Positions 45,223 to 53,242 of a stretch of DNA of 57,978 nucleotides are shown piece by piece. Each line of letters opens with the position of its first letter. Position 1 is the first letter of the stretch. The position numbers were made by a program, and so were the translations under genes. This DNA is from JARRJS01 sp037388885 (lineage in GTDB: Bacteria; Gemmatimonadota; Gemmatimonadetes; Longimicrobiales; RSA9). The stretch is from contig JARRJS010000009.1 in the NCBI GenBank assembly GCA_037388885.1, positions 1 to 57,978 of the forward strand, in the 5' to 3' direction. The notes below the pieces were generated by a model. It was given only the letters and a program-made list of their open reading frames with translations. It did not search any database and had not been told where the DNA came from.

Positions 45223-45278
45223 ACTTTTACGCCGGCGGGCCCATCAGCTACCGCCTCGTCAGCTACACGCTGGACTGA
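45203..45278 (+). other. out-of-frame continuation of the preceding lipoprotein gene
   Basis: Reads in the frame -1 relative to the gene ending at 45222 and encodes a plausible last strand (NFYAGGPISYRLVSYTLD) before a stop at 45278. Inserting one base near 45204 restores a continuous protein of about 191 aa. Confidence 0.55.
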
Positions 45279-45327
45279 GAGACGACGGTCGCCCCCAGGT
45301 CGGAGACTGCTTCTCCGGTGCGCCGCC

Positions 45328-46200
45328 TCAGTCGCTCAGCAACCGTTCCGCCAGCTGCGGCAGCACCACGCCCGCCCGCGCCTCCACCTTCGCCGTCGCC
45401 AGTGCGTCGGCGCGCGTGGGACCCACGTTCACAATGCCAATGGGCACGCCCCGCTTCTCGGCGCGGTAGATGAAACGGCGACCGGAATAGACGGTGAGCG
45501 ACGAGCCGACGACGAGCAGCACATCGGCCTCGTCGAACAGGCGCCAGGCGGCGTCCACGGTCGGCGCGGGGACGTTCTCGCCGAAGAACACGACGTCGGG
45601 CTTCAGCAGCCCGCCGCACGCGTCGCAGACCGGAACTCGGAACCCCTCCAGGGCGTCTCCCGGCAGCTCGGCGTCGCCATCCGGCGCCGCCCTCACGGCC
45701 TGCTCCGCCGATTGCCGCGTCAATCGGTCGAACCAGTCGCCGTTGAGGGCAAGGAGTCGCTCCTGGAGGCCGGCGCGGCTTCCCCGGCGGCCACACTGCA
45801 GGCAGCGAACGAAGGCGAGGGAGCCGTGAAGCTCCACGACGCGGCGGCTGCCCGCTGCCTGGTGCAGCCCATCGACGTTCTGGGTGATAACGCCGCGCAC
45901 CACGCCGCCATCCTCGAGCCGCGCCAGCGCTTCGTGGGCACGGTTGGGCCGCGCAGTGGAAAAACGTTGCCAGCCGATCGCGCTGCGAGCCCAATAGCGG
46001 AGCCGCGCCTCCGGAAGCCGTACGAACGCGCCGTACTGGATCGGGGTGCGCTTGCGGAGGCTGCCGTTGGGGCCCCGGTAGTCGGGGATGCCGGACTCGG
46101 TGCTGCAGCCCGCGCCGGCCAGCACGACGACCCGCCGCCGGCGCAGCAGGTCGACAAGGGCAGGCAGGCTGGTGGAACCGGCGGCTGTGGAAGCGACCAT
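45328..46200 (-). CDS. cobB: Sir2-family NAD-dependent protein deacylase
   Basis: A 290-aa sirtuin that removes acyl groups from lysines using NAD+. Motifs: GAGCSTESGIPDYRGP (residues 29-44, NAD site), TQNVDGLHQAAG (106-117) with the catalytic His125 in VVELHG. The zinc-finger Cys are Cys133 and Cys136 plus CDACGG, and then LLVVGSSLTVYSG and NVGPT. It has no signal peptide. The long zinc-module insertion resembles the SIRT4-like/class II group, where deacetylation is often weak and other acyl groups may be removed. No ribosome-binding site is seen, but TAAGTT lies 7 nt before the ATG. Confidence 0.93.
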   Translation of the reverse strand: MVASTAAGSTSLPALVDLLRRRRVVVLAGAGCSTESGIPDYRGPNGSLRKRTPIQYGAFVRLPEARLRYWARSAIGWQRFSTARPNRAHEALARLEDGGVVRGVITQNVDGLHQAAGSRRVVELHGSLAFVRCLQCGRRGSRAGLQERLLALNGDWFDRLTRQSAEQAVRAAPDGDAELPGDALEGFRVPVCDACGGLLKPDVVFFGENVPAPTVDAAWRLFDEADVLLVVGSSLTVYSGRRFIYRAEKRGVPIGIVNVGPTRADALATAKVEARAGVVLPQLAERLLSD

Positions 46201-46561
46201 GAACAGAAACTTAACAGGATCGGGTACCGTGCGTGTCTTGACGCCGTTCTCTCGTCGATCCTGTACTCGCGCGACGCCGGTGATGCCGAGTCACCACGCC
46301 GTGCGAGGTCGGACCGGCCGCGCACCTGCCACTCGAAAGACGAACGCCACGCCTCCGTCCTAGTGCGAAAGGAATCCGGCAGTCTTCACTCGTGACGCCC
46401 TCTGAATCGCGCCTTTCCACCACGCCCCGTTCTTGACTCCACTTCCCGCACGATCCCATTGTTGCTTAAACTTCTGTGTTGGCCTTTGGATCGCAGATCC
46501 TCCTCCATCGGGCACGGCCGCTCGGGTGCCGAACATGCACCCGGGGAAAGGGGCACCGTTC
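46201..46561. other. divergent intergenic region between sirtuin and SnoaL-like genes
   Basis: Contains no gene I can support. For the minus strand, TAAGTT at 46208-46213 lies 7 nt before the sirtuin ATG (leaderless-type -10). For the plus strand, TTGACT (46433-46438) and CATTGT (46457-46462) are spaced by 18 nt and may form a weak promoter for the following gene. Confidence 0.4.
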
Positions 46562-47125
46562 ATGTTCCCCGGCAAAGCGTTCTTCACGGGAATCCGCGTC
46601 AGCTTCCTGCCGCTGGCGATCGTCGTGATCCTGCCCGGCGTCGCTGCCGGCCAGGAGATGGTCCCGGGTCACCATGGCTCTCGCAGCGAAGCCATCAGGG
46701 CCGAATACCTCTCCAACGTCATGCGGGGCCTCGACCCTTCACGGACGGAATGGGGTGTGGATGTACAGGAGGACCGGTTGGAGTCGCTCGTGGCGCTGTA
46801 TACGGAGGACGCCGTCATCATCCCGCCCGATGGCGCCCCTCTCATCGGCCGAAAGGCCATCCGCGAGTTCTGGCGCGCCCTTCTGCCGCAGATCGGGTAC
46901 TTCGACTCGGGGCTGACAGACGTGGACGCCAGAGGCGACATGGCCATGGTCGCCGGGGACTATTCTCTCGAATCGCTCCAGGACGGCGCTCCCCCGATCC
47001 CGACATCGGGCGCCATGTTGACGGTGTACGTGCATTCCGGTCGACAGTGGCTCATCCGTGCTCAGGCCATTGAGGGTCAGGCGTCGGAGCGCACCGGACA
47101 ATCCGCCACACCGGGAGGCACCTGA
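46562..47125 (+). CDS. secreted SnoaL-like/DUF4440-type protein
   Basis: A 187-aa protein with a signal peptide (FLPLAIVVILPGVAAG, cleavage after AAG). A cone-shaped alpha+beta domain of the NTF2-like SnoaL/DUF4440 type follows, with LESLVALYTEDAVIIPPDGAP and IGRKAIREFWRALLP, and later YSLESLQ and a final strand WLIRAQAIEG. Such domains bind small hydrophobic ligands or act as isomerases or cyclases; no catalytic residue can be identified with confidence. The start is chosen at ATG 46562 because it leads into the signal peptide and has GGGGAAAGGGG 9-20 nt upstream. It was probably a stand-alone transcript. Function unknown. Confidence 0.8.
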   Translation: MFPGKAFFTGIRVSFLPLAIVVILPGVAAGQEMVPGHHGSRSEAIRAEYLSNVMRGLDPSRTEWGVDVQEDRLESLVALYTEDAVIIPPDGAPLIGRKAIREFWRALLPQIGYFDSGLTDVDARGDMAMVAGDYSLESLQDGAPPIPTSGAMLTVYVHSGRQWLIRAQAIEGQASERTGQSATPGGT

Positions 47126-47362
47126 CCACCCGCGTCCCCACCCGCCCGTCCGCAGTGAAGCCCCCCGGTCGGCACGGACATCCCGTCGTTCGACGTGATC
47201 CGCCGCCGAAAGGTATTGTTAAGTCCCGCTGATACGAGCATGATCATGGGGGCTGACTTGCACGCCAAGACATAGGCTTCGAATGGCTTTGACCGCATAT
47301 TGCTGCACCCCGGCGACACCACGACACGAACGGCTTCGGGGCCCGTCCCGGACCGCCACCCG

Positions 47363-49135
47363 ATGACAGCCATGGATATGGAACGGCGCAACCGTATCGC
47401 CCAGTGGGCGTTCGACGCCCGGAGCATCCTTGGACGCTTCCATCTCTGGCTCGACGACGTCGAGGTGCGACCGGAGGGCGTTCGTCTCGGGGAAGCGTTC
47501 GTGAGCGAGGGCCTGGAGCGCGCGTTCGTGACGGCAACGGCCGTCACTGCCCTCGGAACCCGGCTCTTCGGCCGCTACGGCGAAGCCGACGGCGCCGACA
47601 AGGCCACGGTCAACCGGGTGAAGAAGGACGCAGACGCCGCCTCGGCCTACGTGCTGTCCGAGGGGCTCTGGTACCTGACCCGGAACCTGCCGGAGAACCA
47701 CGCGCTGATGGTGAGCCTCGGCGAGGGTCTGATGCCCAAGGCGGGAGAGACGCCGGAGATGGGCGCCAACCCCCAGCTGGGCTTCGGCAGGGTCTACGCC
47801 CGGCCCCAGGTGGCCCGGTTCGTCAGCCACTGCGTGCATCGGCTGTTGAACGAGGGCAGGTATGGCTGGACGGAACTCTGGCACGACATCCAGGCGGAGG
47901 GCATCACTCTCTGGGGCGCCGCCGTGGACACCCTGGAGAACACGTCGCGCTTCGCCAAGGGCAGCAGCACGGGGCCCATGACGGTGCTGAACGTGTTCGA
48001 CCAGCCACTGAAAGTCGCTCGCCCCTACGAAGGGTACATGGGCGCTCTGGTCCTGCCCCGGCGTGTGGTGGACGAGGCGGCGCAGCGCTCGATCCTCCTC
48101 GACTACATGACGCCCCGTTCCCTCGTCCTCGAGACGATCCTGAAAGCCTACCCCGATCTCAGCCCCGACCGGGTCCACGTGTGGACGCTGGGCGGGTCGT
48201 CTCGTGAGCCCCGCATCGGCGAGCTGTGGGAAACCTGGAAGGACCTGGGCGCCCATCTGGTGGAGGATGGCTGGACCATCCCGCCCACCGGCGAGGCAGC
48301 TTTCACCGAATCCGGCACCTATGCGCCCTGCTACCGGATCGGCGCCTTCGAGGACGACGACGGGGCCACGCACGTCTTCATCTGCGACGGCTACGCCGCG
48401 TCCGCCGAAGCCGTGCAGGCGGCCACCCTGGACCCGGTCCTCGAGACGAAGACGTCACTCTGCCTGTTCTCGTCCCATTTCGAGGGATCGTACCAGCGGG
48501 AGCCGGGCATCATGCACCTCGACCCCGGGGATCCGGATTTCGTCGACACGCTGACCGGGCTTCTGGGCCCCCACGCGTCCGAGGAGAAGGTGGCCGCGTA
48601 TGGCGACGACATCCGGGACGCCCGCGCCGCGTGCCTGCCCGTGGACCTTCGTACCCTGACCGCAGACGACTTCTTCCCGATGAAGGAATGGCGGGTGCTG
48701 AGCCTGGCGTCGTACATGCTCCCCGATCCCTACACGGGGTTGCCGGGCGTGGAAGAGGTGGGCGACCGCACGTACCGCGTCACCACTCGCCTCGCGACAC
48801 GAAACCGGATGGTGGACGTGGCCTTGACGCTGCGGGCCACACAGCCGGTCCAGGAAATGCGCATGTCTTTCTCACCACTCCTGGACCGCTTCTACGCCGG
48901 GCAGGACTACACGACCCGGCCCGTCCGCATCTCCGATTCGGGCCGGATCCGCAACGAGCTCCAGACGCTGGCCGCCGAGGCCATCGAGTACCAGCCGGAC
49001 GACCGCATGCTGGTGCACCTGGATCGCATCGATGATGAGGTGATGCCGCCGGACAAGAAGGAACTCATCCGGGAGGTGCTCAGCTGGTACCGGAAGCACC
49101 ACCCGGTCTGGTTCCGGTGGTTGGAGACGGACTGA
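47363..49135 (+). CDS. unrecognised 590-aa cytoplasmic protein
   Basis: I do not recognise a family. The protein has no signal peptide and no membrane helix. It starts MTAMDMERRNRIAQWAFDAR and is evenly charged throughout, with stretches that look conserved: NHALMVSLGEGLMP, YARPQVARFVSHCVHRLLNEG, LLDYMTPRSLVLETILKAYP, HVFICDGYAASAEAVQAATL, FEGSYQREPGIMHLDP, and a C-terminal LIREVLSWYRKHHPVWFRW. The frame is clean over 1.77 kb and ends 23 nt before the convergent ChaN-like gene. The ATG at 47363 has no clear ribosome-binding site; other in-frame starts (TTG 47300, ATG 47372) are possible. A structural model and deep homology search are needed to name it. Confidence 0.8.
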   Translation: MTAMDMERRNRIAQWAFDARSILGRFHLWLDDVEVRPEGVRLGEAFVSEGLERAFVTATAVTALGTRLFGRYGEADGADKATVNRVKKDADAASAYVLSEGLWYLTRNLPENHALMVSLGEGLMPKAGETPEMGANPQLGFGRVYARPQVARFVSHCVHRLLNEGRYGWTELWHDIQAEGITLWGAAVDTLENTSRFAKGSSTGPMTVLNVFDQPLKVARPYEGYMGALVLPRRVVDEAAQRSILLDYMTPRSLVLETILKAYPDLSPDRVHVWTLGGSSREPRIGELWETWKDLGAHLVEDGWTIPPTGEAAFTESGTYAPCYRIGAFEDDDGATHVFICDGYAASAEAVQAATLDPVLETKTSLCLFSSHFEGSYQREPGIMHLDPGDPDFVDTLTGLLGPHASEEKVAAYGDDIRDARAACLPVDLRTLTADDFFPMKEWRVLSLASYMLPDPYTGLPGVEEVGDRTYRVTTRLATRNRMVDVALTLRATQPVQEMRMSFSPLLDRFYAGQDYTTRPVRISDSGRIRNELQTLAAEAIEYQPDDRMLVHLDRIDDEVMPPDKKELIREVLSWYRKHHPVWFRWLETD

Positions 49136-49157
49136 ACGCCCCGGTCCGCTTCAGACC

Positions 49158-50252
49158 CTACTTCAGCCCTCGCTCGGCCCGGAAGTGCCGGCACTCGATG
49201 GATTCCATCGTGCGGGTGCTGTCCGTCTGGATGACGAAATCGCCCCACTGGCCTGAAGGCGCCGGCTCGAACGTGCTCACGTCGGCCACCGGCCGCAGTG
49301 ACACGATCATGCTGCGGAGGTCCGGCATGTACGCCCGAAGCTGCTCCGGGATGCCCGTGTCGCGCTCGACATGGAAGCCGCCCACCATGTGCAGCACCAG
49401 GGCGTCGGGTTGCCCGCTCAGGTATCGGAAGATCGAGTACGCCATGGTGGCGTCCCACAACACCTGGCTGTCCAGCTGGTTGCCCATCTGCGCATGGCTC
49501 CCCGGCGGTGCCGCCGCGTGAGCGACGGGCACACCGCACTTCGTTCCTTCCTGCTTCATGACCTCGGCGATGGTCGCGATCCACTGGTCGCGGTAGGCCG
49601 CAGACGCGTGGCCGTAAGGCAGTGGCGGCAGATAGGCGAGGGCCTGGCGGCTCAGCTGGTTCAGCGACTCGCGCCCGTGCCGCGCCACCATGTTCACGTA
49701 ACGACGTGGCGCGTTCGCCGCGATGACGGGCAGGTCGTGGTCCTTCGCGAACTCGATCAGCGGCCGGTAGTCCGTCCGGTACCGCGGCCAGGGTCGCGTG
49801 TCGGCCAGGAACGACGACTCGGAGATGAGGCCGGCCAGGTACTCGTCGAGCGGGAGCTGCACATCGGTCTCGAAGAACTCCAGCGACAACGCCACCGGCC
49901 GCCCGCCCCCCGATCCAGGCACGACATCGCCGGCTCCCGGCTTCGCTGCACTGTCCGCCTGCGAAGGGACACCATACTTCGCCGTCGCCCCCTTCAGCAG
50001 CTCCAGCTCCAGCATGTGGGCCGTCGGGTCGTCGTGCGTCTCGCCCACGAAGACCACCTGGTTGCCGCCCATTGCCCGCACGATATCGTCCATCGTCGCG
50101 GGCTTGCCCGCACCGGTGAACACCTGGTACGCCCCCGGATGGTACGCCGTGTCGGGAGCGGCGGTCTCGGGCTCCTGGGCCGATACGGCAACGGCCGAGG
50201 ACAAGCCGAACAGCGTGGACACCAGGGCCGGGACTATCATCCTTTTGGTCAT
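49158..50252 (-). CDS. ChaN-like haem-binding-uptake (Tiki superfamily) exported protein
   Basis: A 364-aa secreted protein of the ChaN/DUF399 family, which binds haem or iron and belongs to the EreA/Tiki superfamily. Motifs: QVVFVGETHDDPTAH with Glu-Thr-His, ALSLEFFETDVQLPLDEYL, LPVIAANAPRRYVNMVARHG, and LVLHMVGGFHVERDTG. The signal peptide is MTKRMIVPALVSTLFGLSSA, ending at AQ. It lacks the lipobox of enterobacterial ChaN, so I call it secreted rather than a lipoprotein. The start at 50252 has no ribosome-binding site but has a -10-like TATCAT 6 nt upstream. Divergent from the SGNH gene. Confidence 0.88.
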   Translation of the reverse strand: MTKRMIVPALVSTLFGLSSAVAVSAQEPETAAPDTAYHPGAYQVFTGAGKPATMDDIVRAMGGNQVVFVGETHDDPTAHMLELELLKGATAKYGVPSQADSAAKPGAGDVVPGSGGGRPVALSLEFFETDVQLPLDEYLAGLISESSFLADTRPWPRYRTDYRPLIEFAKDHDLPVIAANAPRRYVNMVARHGRESLNQLSRQALAYLPPLPYGHASAAYRDQWIATIAEVMKQEGTKCGVPVAHAAAPPGSHAQMGNQLDSQVLWDATMAYSIFRYLSGQPDALVLHMVGGFHVERDTGIPEQLRAYMPDLRSMIVSLRPVADVSTFEPAPSGQWGDFVIQTDSTRTMESIECRHFRAERGLK

Positions 50253-50258
50253 AATGTG

Positions 50259-50287
50259 ATGATACCATGGCCGGGTCCGATTGGGAA
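50259..50287 (-). promoter_or_regulatory. candidate promoter giving a leaderless ChaN-like transcript
   Basis: On the minus strand: TTCCCA (50282-50287, 4/6), 17-nt spacer, TATCAT (50259-50264, 5/6), then 6 nt to the ATG at 50252. The predicted start of transcription is at or beside the start codon; no ribosome-binding site exists there. Confidence 0.45.
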
Positions 50288-50354
50288 ACGAGCCCCGTCG
50301 CCCGCTGCGTCGCACCGAGCCGGCTCACCGACCGAGGAAGCGAGGAACGAACGC

Positions 50355-51134
50355 ATGACCGCCACCCACGTTCTGCCGCCCGCCGCCCTCCTGCTGTTGG
50401 CCGCACTGACCCTGGCACCGCCTGCCGCAGGACAGGACCGCGCGAACCCGAAGCAGAAGCTCTCGGCGGAAGAGCTGCAGCACCGCCTCGCCGTAGCCGA
50501 GAAGCGGCTCGCCGACTGGCCCGACCTCCAAAGGTACCGGGAGGCCGACGCGCAGCTGGGCCCGCCCGCGCCGGGCGAGCAGCGCGTCGTCTTCTACGGC
50601 AACTCCATCACCGATTCCTGGGCCCGCTTCTTCCCCGACGAGTTCCCCGGCAGGCCATACGTGGGCCGGGGCATCAGCGGGCAGACCACCCCGCAGATGC
50701 TCGTCCGCTTCCGCCAGGACGTCATCGACCTGAAGCCGGCCGCCGTCGTCATCCTGGCCGGGACCAACGACATCGCGGGCAACACCGGCCCCTCGACGCT
50801 GGGGATGATCGAGGACAACCTCACGTCCATGGTCGAGCTGGCGCGGGCCAACGGTATCCGCGTCGTGCTCTGCTCCGTGCTGCCGGCGTACGATTATCCG
50901 TGGCGGCCGGGCCTGCACCCGGCACAGAAGATCATCGCGCTGAATACCTGGCTGAAGGAGTACGCGGCGGCACACGACGTGGTATATGTCGACTATTGGT
51001 CCGCCCTGGCCGATGATCGGGGCGGCATGCGCGGCGACCTCACCCTCCACGGCGTGCATCCCAACGAGGCCGGGTACCGGGTGATGGCCAGGCTGGTGGA
51101 GCCGGCCATCGAACGGGCGCTTGGCGGACACTAG
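50355..51134 (+). CDS. secreted SGNH/GDSL-type esterase or acyl hydrolase
   Basis: A 259-aa exported protein: signal peptide HVLPPAALLLLAALTLA ending near AAGQ. The SGNH hydrolase domain has the catalytic Ser84 in YGNSITDSW, Gly in GRGISGQTTPQ, Asn138 in GTNDIAGN and His235 in GVHPNEAGYRVMARL. The Asp normally three residues before the His (DGVHPN) is replaced by His232; Asp228 (GDLTLH) is the nearest alternative. Substrates in the family include acetylated glycans and lipids. GAGGA lies 8-9 nt before the ATG. It shares a 102-nt divergent promoter region with the ChaN-like gene. Confidence 0.9.
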   Translation: MTATHVLPPAALLLLAALTLAPPAAGQDRANPKQKLSAEELQHRLAVAEKRLADWPDLQRYREADAQLGPPAPGEQRVVFYGNSITDSWARFFPDEFPGRPYVGRGISGQTTPQMLVRFRQDVIDLKPAAVVILAGTNDIAGNTGPSTLGMIEDNLTSMVELARANGIRVVLCSVLPAYDYPWRPGLHPAQKIIALNTWLKEYAAAHDVVYVDYWSALADDRGGMRGDLTLHGVHPNEAGYRVMARLVEPAIERALGGH

Positions 51135-51167
51135 TCGTCTCAGCCGTGGGGCGCAGGTATCCGCAGC

Positions 51168-51794
51168 CTATCCCCGCTTCTTCAGCACAAAGAACGCCGA
51201 CCGGAGCCGTTCCGGATGTGATCGGGCCTCCCGCAGCTCGGTGCGGATCTCATCGTCGAGGTCTGCGGCCGACCGGCGGCTGGCCGGCTCGAAGTAGTAC
51301 TCCCACCAGTCTTCGTCGCCCACCGGGAACCAGCCCGACACAGCGTAGCCCTCGGCCTCCGCCCACCGCAGCTTGTCGGTCGTGTCCCCGGCCTCGTCGT
51401 GCACCACGAGCACGCCTCCGGGCCGCACGAGCCGGCGCCAGGCGCGGAGGCTGTCGCGGAAGCCGAGCACGAACAGCGCGCCCTCGCACCAGACGATGTC
51501 GAAACTCGCATCCCGGAACGGCACGCAATCGGCCGACCCCGCGCACACCGACACCCGTCGTGCCACGCCTCGTTGCGAAGCCCGGTCCAGCAGCGATCGC
51601 AGCGCCCTGACATCGGTGTCCATGCCGACCACCTCTTCGACGCCCAGCTCCACCAGTCGCACTGTCGGCACGCCGGTGCCGCAGCCGATGTCCAGCACCC
51701 GCGCGCCGGCCGGAGATGACATCATGGCGAAGGCCCGATCCGTGAACCGGAGCAGGTTCTCCCGAAGCCGGTCTCGCAAGCCGTCGTCGTTCAA
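51168..51794 (-). CDS. class I SAM-dependent methyltransferase
   Basis: A 208-aa cytoplasmic methyltransferase of the UbiE/Methyltransf_11 type: RVLDIGCGTGVPTVRLVELG (SAM loop), VVGMDTDVRALRSL (acidic ribose contact), FRDASFDIVWCEGALFVL and LVRPGGVLVVHDEAG. The C-terminal region contains WFPVGDEDWWEYYFEP. Small-molecule substrates are usual, but none can be named. The start is a TTG at 51794, with an in-frame TGA two codons upstream, so no longer form exists; GGTGA lies a few nt before it. Convergent with the SGNH gene, 33 nt apart. Confidence 0.88.
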   Translation of the reverse strand: MNDDGLRDRLRENLLRFTDRAFAMMSSPAGARVLDIGCGTGVPTVRLVELGVEEVVGMDTDVRALRSLLDRASQRGVARRVSVCAGSADCVPFRDASFDIVWCEGALFVLGFRDSLRAWRRLVRPGGVLVVHDEAGDTTDKLRWAEAEGYAVSGWFPVGDEDWWEYYFEPASRRSAADLDDEIRTELREARSHPERLRSAFFVLKKRG

Positions 51795-51911
51795 TGGTCA
51801 CCACTCTTCCGTCCGTGCCGACAACTCTTGTAGTTGCTCCATGGCCAGTGCAGATTTCGTGGACCTGCGTCGTCCGGGGACTGCCCATCAGGGTGGCAGG
51901 TTGGTGACCGA

Positions 51912-52319
51912 ATGAGAGAGCTCTTCCATCACGGGAAGAACCGATTCCGGCGACACGCTCGCGAGGTCTGGCAGTCCCGCGGCGGCGGTTTCTACGGGTT
52001 CGTCGCCACGCTGACGTTCCTCTATCTCGAGACGGTGGACCTGGCCGGCGACATCGCAAGCCTGCCGGGCTTCCTGAAGCTCGACGTCGGCTGGGTGGTC
52101 GGGTGGTTCGTCAACAACGCCATCGACGCCGTGAAGAACCTCGTCTGGTCGGCCATCTGGCCGGTGGAGTGGATCGGCCGCTTCGGCGTCAACCTCTACT
52201 CCGTGGCCCTTCTCGGCGCGTGTTACGGCATCTACCGACTGATCCGACCGTGGGTTCTGCGCCTGCTGGAGGACCCCGTCGCCGACCCACCTCCCGGACC
52301 GGTCCCGCCGGGTTCGTAG
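51912..52319 (+). CDS. small membrane protein of unknown function
   Basis: A 135-aa protein with two or three hydrophobic segments (about residues 28-48, 58-72, 92-113). It starts with a basic amphipathic N-terminus (MRELFHHGKNRFRRHAREV) and ends with a Pro-rich tail (DPVADPPPGPVPPGS). I do not recognise a family. ATG 51912 is the first reasonable start; there is a weak GGTGA upstream. It lies between two minus-strand genes. The hydrophobic profile is coherent, so I consider it real but with modest confidence. Confidence 0.6.
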   Translation: MRELFHHGKNRFRRHAREVWQSRGGGFYGFVATLTFLYLETVDLAGDIASLPGFLKLDVGWVVGWFVNNAIDAVKNLVWSAIWPVEWIGRFGVNLYSVALLGACYGIYRLIRPWVLRLLEDPVADPPPGPVPPGS

Positions 52320-52376
52320 CCGCATCCCTGCCGTGGTCCGGCCCTTCCCGCAATTGCGTCGGCGTGCCTGCCCCGG

Positions 52377-52979
52377 CTAGTGGCCGCTCACCTGGTACTC
52401 GATTCGCACCGGCGTCGGGGAACGGATGACGCCCAGCGGCGTCTGCACCGACGGTGTCGCCTCCAGGCGGATCCGGCTGGGGTCGCCGTGGCCCGCGGCT
52501 GCCAGCGCCAGGTTCACCAGGGACTCGAGCTGCTGGTCGAAGAACTCCAAGAGGTCGAGCCGCACCCGAACGGGCACGTCCACCGGCTCACCCGGCGGCA
52601 GCACGTACTCCTGGTCGAGGGCGCCGCTCACCGTCTTCCGGTCATCGAGGAACAGGGTCCAGTCCAGGCCCACCAGTCGGGCGCGACCGTTGCTGGCGGG
52701 ATTCGACGCCCGCACCAGGAGCGTGGCTTCGAAGGGAAGGTGCCCGCCGGCAAAGGCAGCACCCACCCGGGCCGCGTCCAGCACGTTCAGGTCGCGAAAG
52801 CTGTCGACCGACCCGATCGAAACCCCGCCGAGCGTTGCGTCGGTGGCACCGGCGAGCGAGAAATCGACGTCCCGCAGTGCGGCCACCTCCCGGAGCGTCG
52901 CACAGCTCGTGAGGAGAGTCGGGGCGAGGAGCGCCGCAAGCACGGGAAGTCGTCCGCGCCAATGTCGGAGCTTTGTCAT
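52377..52979 (-). CDS. LEA-type-2-like lipoprotein
   Basis: A 200-aa lipoprotein with lipobox LTSC (Cys26), then a beta-sandwich resembling the LEA14/WHy domain (about 35-200). Supporting parts are FSLAGATDATLGGVSI, LPFEATLLVRASNPASNGR, LVGLDWTLFLDDRKTVSG and LPPGEPVDVPVRVRLDL. WHy-type proteins are linked to desiccation and hypersensitive response in other taxa; the role in bacteria is mostly unknown. The ATG has no ribosome-binding site but a sigma70-like promoter ends 7 nt upstream. Divergent from the repeat-containing lipoprotein gene. Confidence 0.8.
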   Translation of the reverse strand: MTKLRHWRGRLPVLAALLAPTLLTSCATLREVAALRDVDFSLAGATDATLGGVSIGSVDSFRDLNVLDAARVGAAFAGGHLPFEATLLVRASNPASNGRARLVGLDWTLFLDDRKTVSGALDQEYVLPPGEPVDVPVRVRLDLLEFFDQQLESLVNLALAAAGHGDPSRIRLEATPSVQTPLGVIRSPTPVRIEYQVSGH

Positions 52980-52986
52980 GACCGGC

Positions 52987-53016
52987 AGTGTAGGTTCGAC
53001 CGGGAAGGTTGGTCAA
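52987..53016 (-). promoter_or_regulatory. sigma70-type promoter for a leaderless LEA-like transcript
   Basis: Minus strand: TTGACC (53011-53016, 5/6), 18-nt spacer, TACACT (52987-52992, 4/6), then 7 nt to the ATG at 52979. The start of transcription would be at or next to the ATG, and no Shine-Dalgarno exists. Confidence 0.5.
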
Positions 53017-53242
53017 GATCCCGACGACGGACGACCCCCGATTCGGTCCAACCCGGCGCGGGGACTGCACGGCTGCGGGAACCTGCCGAGCGGTGTCAGA
53101 GTACGGCAACGTGGCGGTGAAAGCCCCTTCGTTACATATTTGTCCGCTGGCGGACCGGCGAACCCGCCAGGAGCAGGCCTTCCGCGCGCGCCAGCATCGT
53201 GCCCTCCCCGGTCATGATCACTCACAACACGGACGCGAGACG

